Below are positions 61,513-64,000 of a stretch of 64,000 nucleotides of DNA, piece after piece. The DNA is from Staphylococcus condimenti (lineage in GTDB: Bacteria > Bacillota > Bacilli > Staphylococcales > Staphylococcaceae), in contig NZ_CP015114.1 in the NCBI RefSeq assembly GCF_001618885.1, positions 992,001 through 1,056,000 of the forward strand, in the 5' to 3' direction. Below the pieces are notes generated by a model that was given only the letters and a program-made list of their open reading frames with translations, had not been told where the DNA came from and ran no database searches. A program made the translations under genes and the position numbers. Position 1 is the stretch's first letter, and each line of letters begins with the position of its first letter.

Positions 61513-63591
61513 TTATTCTTTTAAAGTATTCATAATTGTTTCATTTTCTATTTGTGTAATATCCGAAATTTCATCTACATTTTCGATAATATATGTTTTA
61601 TGGTTTGCCAAAAGTTTTTGAACAGTGTTTCTAGCCCATCTCCCATTTGCTTGATGGTCTTTACTAAGGTTTGCATATGTTGTACTCACTGTTTGAAGTA
61701 AAAATGTTTCATCAAATGACCAATCTTTACTTAAGCTGCGCGCAACGATTTCAGCCACTTCATCTGGTGTATAAGCTGGAAACTCAATTGTATATGGAAC
61801 ACGTGATTTCAGACCTTCATTCTCATCTAAGAACCTTTCCATATCGTTTGTATAACCGGCAAAGATGGCGATGAATTTATCTCTGTAGTTTTCTAAAGAA
61901 GTAATCAATGTCTCTACTGCCAAATGACCAAAATCATTCTCACCGCCTGACGCCAACTGATAAGCTTCGTCTATAAACAATACACCGCCCATAGCTTGAT
62001 CGACAGCTTTAGCAGTATTCTTTTCAGTATGACCGATGTAAGACCCCACTAAGTTTTGTCTATCTACTTCAACTGCTTTATCTTCTGACAAAATTTCAAG
62101 ACTATAAAAAATCTTAGCAATTAAGCGTGCGATGGTTGTTTTACCTGTCCCTGGAGGTCCTGTGAATACCATATGATACGTCGGTTTGTCTAAAACCATC
62201 CCTTTTTCTTCAAACAATTTATTCGCTTTGACTTCATTAATCAATTTCTTAACAAATGATTTCACATTATCTAAACCTACAAGTTGATTGAGTTGATTTA
62301 ATAATTCATCTAAATCTTCAGTTTGCGTATCGTTCGCAGTCATTTGTAAAAGATCTTCATCAATTATGCATTGCAAATCTTCTGGATTAACTTCTTCGCT
62401 TTGAGCTAATCTCGAATTCTGAATCATGATTAATTTTTCATTGAAATTGCGCACCCAACGTGCGTTGCTATTATCATTGGACTGATGTAATGCTTTCACT
62501 AATTGTTTTCGATATAATTCTTGGTTATATTCAAGGCCTTGCTTAAATAAAATAGACTCTCCGATTTCTATCATTTCTTTATCATTATAATCTTCAAATA
62601 AGAAATTATGTTGAACACGTGATTGAAGACCAGGATTCATATTGAAGAAATCATACATTTCATTTGTATAACCCGCAAAAATAATTATAATTTCATCACG
62701 GTAATCTTCCATAAATTTAAGTATGGTATCTAATGATTCTTGTCCTGGATTAATCGAACTCTCATCATAGAGTGTATATGCTTCATCTATAAAGAGAATG
62801 CCGCCCTTTGCTTTTTCTAATATTTCTTGTGTTTGTACTGCTGTTTCTCCCACAAAAGGACTGACTAATTGGTTTCTCGATACTTCTATGAAGTTATCTG
62901 ATTTTATGACACCGTTATGATATAATACTTTTCCAAGTAATCGGGCTACAGTTGTTTTACCTGTGCCTGGGTTACCTAGAAACACTGAATGCAGAGAAAT
63001 ATTATCATAATGCAAACCATTTTCTTTCTTCATTTGATTCACTTTCATGTTATCGATAAACATCTTCACTGTTTTTTTAACAGTTTCTAAACCGATTAAA
63101 GAATTTAAATCATTAAGAGATTTTTCAGCTAACTTTGGATCTTTTACTTCTTGAGTTGATGATTTTGATAATTCTTCTGTATTATCATTAACAGTTTTAT
63201 TAGTAGGATCATCTATCTCTATTACAGAATAATCGCTATCTTCTTCGGAAAAGAAAGGGTCAAATTCAGCTTCAGGATCAAATGAGATATCCTCATATGA
63301 AGATTGTTCTAATTTAGTAGACTGGGATTGAGATTTTGTTTGTTTTGTCTCTTCTTCACTGAACTTCACATCTGTATTCGACACTAATACTGAATCATCA
63401 TCACAAAGCACCTCTATTTTATTATTTGCAATAATATTTTGAGCAAGAACGATTGCTTTATCTCGTAATATAAATTTTTTATCACCATTACCGAGTAAAT
63501 ATAAATTTTCAATAGTAATACTCACATCATTTTCAGCAGAAAAAGGTATTAATGCATTTTCATAATCTATATAAAGGTTTTCAGAAGTCAA
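61513..63591 (-). CDS. Tandem CbxX/CfxQ (SpoVK-type) AAA+ ATPase, N-terminus probably frameshifted
   Basis: A 692-codon reading frame. Residues 1-78 continue a beta-helix; residues 79-150 are an acidic, serine/threonine-rich linker. Two AAA+ modules of the CbxX/CfxQ/SpoVK type follow: the first with Walker A GNPGTGKT (206-213) and Walker B GGILFIDEAYTLYDE, the second with Walker A GPPGTGKT (near 480) and Walker B GGVLFIDEAYQLASGG, each with a late NARWVRN or NGRWARN arginine motif. Such ATPases remodel protein complexes (Rubisco activase CbbX, EccA of type VII secretion, SpoVK); the client here is unknown. The frame starts with a TTG lacking a clear binding site and overlaps the preceding frame by four bases within a T5 run. 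One extra T would fuse the two, so it is probably the C-terminal part of one larger gene. Confidence 0.85.
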   Translation of the reverse strand: MTSENLYIDYENALIPFSAENDVSITIENLYLLGNGDKKFILRDKAIVLAQNIIANNKIEVLCDDDSVLVSNTDVKFSEEETKQTKSQSQSTKLEQSSYEDISFDPEAEFDPFFSEEDSDYSVIEIDDPTNKTVNDNTEELSKSSTQEVKDPKLAEKSLNDLNSLIGLETVKKTVKMFIDNMKVNQMKKENGLHYDNISLHSVFLGNPGTGKTTVARLLGKVLYHNGVIKSDNFIEVSRNQLVSPFVGETAVQTQEILEKAKGGILFIDEAYTLYDESSINPGQESLDTILKFMEDYRDEIIIIFAGYTNEMYDFFNMNPGLQSRVQHNFLFEDYNDKEMIEIGESILFKQGLEYNQELYRKQLVKALHQSNDNSNARWVRNFNEKLIMIQNSRLAQSEEVNPEDLQCIIDEDLLQMTANDTQTEDLDELLNQLNQLVGLDNVKSFVKKLINEVKANKLFEEKGMVLDKPTYHMVFTGPPGTGKTTIARLIAKIFYSLEILSEDKAVEVDRQNLVGSYIGHTEKNTAKAVDQAMGGVLFIDEAYQLASGGENDFGHLAVETLITSLENYRDKFIAIFAGYTNDMERFLDENEGLKSRVPYTIEFPAYTPDEVAEIVARSLSKDWSFDETFLLQTVSTTYANLSKDHQANGRWARNTVQKLLANHKTYIIENVDEISDITQIENETIMNTLKE

Positions 63592-64000
63592 AAAGAAGAA
63601 TTTTTCACCATTAATATTTGATTAACTTTAGAGTTATTAATATTAACATCTGAATGATTTGAAATTTTAATCCCTGTAATTAAACAACCCTCAAACTTTG
63701 CATTAGAATAATTATCCATTTCAATAGTACTATACCTGCTTTCACTCAATATAGTAACTTGATAAAATTCAACATTTGATGCTTCACAAAAAATAGGAGG
63801 ATTAATTTCAGTATTTTTTATAATTACATTTCGAAAAACAACTTTACAGTTATTGGATAGATGTATTTGATTATCTGAAGCTAGGTCAATGGTGACATTC
63901 TCAAATAAAACACTTCCTTCTATCTGAAAACCCGCTTGAATTATTGTCTCTTCAGGTTTTCTATTACTTCTAAAAGTTATTTCCACTCCTGAAGGTATAG
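63588..64000 (-). CDS. Right-handed beta-helix domain, N-terminal part of the AAA+ ATPase gene, runs off the window
   Basis: The minus-strand frame is open from the window edge to TGA at 63588-63590. It contains short repeats with alternating hydrophobic and asparagine residues (VLFENVTIDL, KVVFRNVIIKN, NVEFYQVTIL, AKFEGCLITG, VNINNSKVNQILMVKNSSF), the look of a pectate-lyase-like parallel beta-helix. A GTG at 63986 could be read as a start, but it has no suitably placed ribosome binding site and the frame continues upstream (IPSGVEITF), so the true start is probably outside. The repeats continue in the next frame after one apparent missing T, joining it to the ATPase. Confidence 0.7.
   Translation of the reverse strand, partial: IPSGVEITFRSNRKPEETIIQAGFQIEGSVLFENVTIDLASDNQIHLSNNCKVVFRNVIIKNTEINPPIFCEASNVEFYQVTILSESRYSTIEMDNYSNAKFEGCLITGIKISNHSDVNINNSKVNQILMVKNSSF

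Overview
The window is chromosomal DNA of a low-GC Gram-positive bacterium, almost certainly a Staphylococcus other than S. aureus. The evidence is the gene order addB-addA, spsA-spsB, pgi, argGH, rocD-gudB, ppi, kapB, mnhA-G, ndh, dltXABCD, lipA, yunDEF, together with staphylococcal-type protein sequences, strong GGAGG-type ribosome binding sites and hairpin terminators between most units. The species cannot be fixed from the sequence alone.

Layout. 1-9.6 kb (minus strand): a partial fumarylacetoacetate-hydrolase-family gene, the recombination/repair nuclease genes addA (broken by a one-base frameshift) and addB, the signal peptidase pair spsA (catalytically dead homologue) and spsB, and a TVP38-type membrane protein. 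9.8-21 kb: central metabolism, with pgi, divergent argGH, an amidohydrolase, a glutamate/arginine/proline catabolic block (rocA, rocD, gudB) and an Old Yellow Enzyme-type oxidoreductase. 21.0-24.5 kb: two different insertion sequences side by side, a 1480-bp ISL3-family element with a perfect 8-bp target duplication and an IS1182-family element bounded by a 15-bp inverted repeat. 24.5-27 kb: small housekeeping genes (S1-domain protein, Nudix hydrolase, DUF1871, cyclophilin, KapB). 27.1-33 kb (plus strand): the complete seven-gene Mnh/Mrp Na+/H+ antiporter operon. 33-42.5 kb: a flavoprotein, a thioesterase, a YuiF-type antiporter, leucyl aminopeptidase, NADH dehydrogenase 2 and a group of iron-sulphur and thiol genes (SufA/ErpA, YuzB, a YutJ-type NDH, YuzD, Nfu). 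42.6-46.7 kb: a TipA-type MerR regulator with its own operator-promoter, a lipoprotein and a CopB-type metal ATPase behind a CsoR-like operator. 46.7-51.1 kb: dltXABCD for D-alanylation of teichoic acids, including the 50-codon dltX. 51.4-61.4 kb: a hydroxyacid dehydrogenase, NagD-like phosphatase, orphan HepT-like protein, DUF3055, YutD, lipA, yunDEF, nitronate monooxygenase and a CNNM/CBS membrane protein. 61.5-64 kb: a tandem CbxX/SpoVK AAA+ ATPase whose N-terminal beta-helix domain is separated from it by an apparent one-base frameshift; it runs off the window.

Most notable points: two apparent single-T deletions, in addA and in the beta-helix/AAA gene, which either reflect real lesions or homopolymer sequencing errors; an ISL3 end that supplies a consensus outward -35 box to the neighbouring oxidoreductase; and, in both insertion sequences, a hairpin placed so that only read-through transcripts would hide the transposase ribosome binding site. 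No rRNA, tRNA or CRISPR array was seen.
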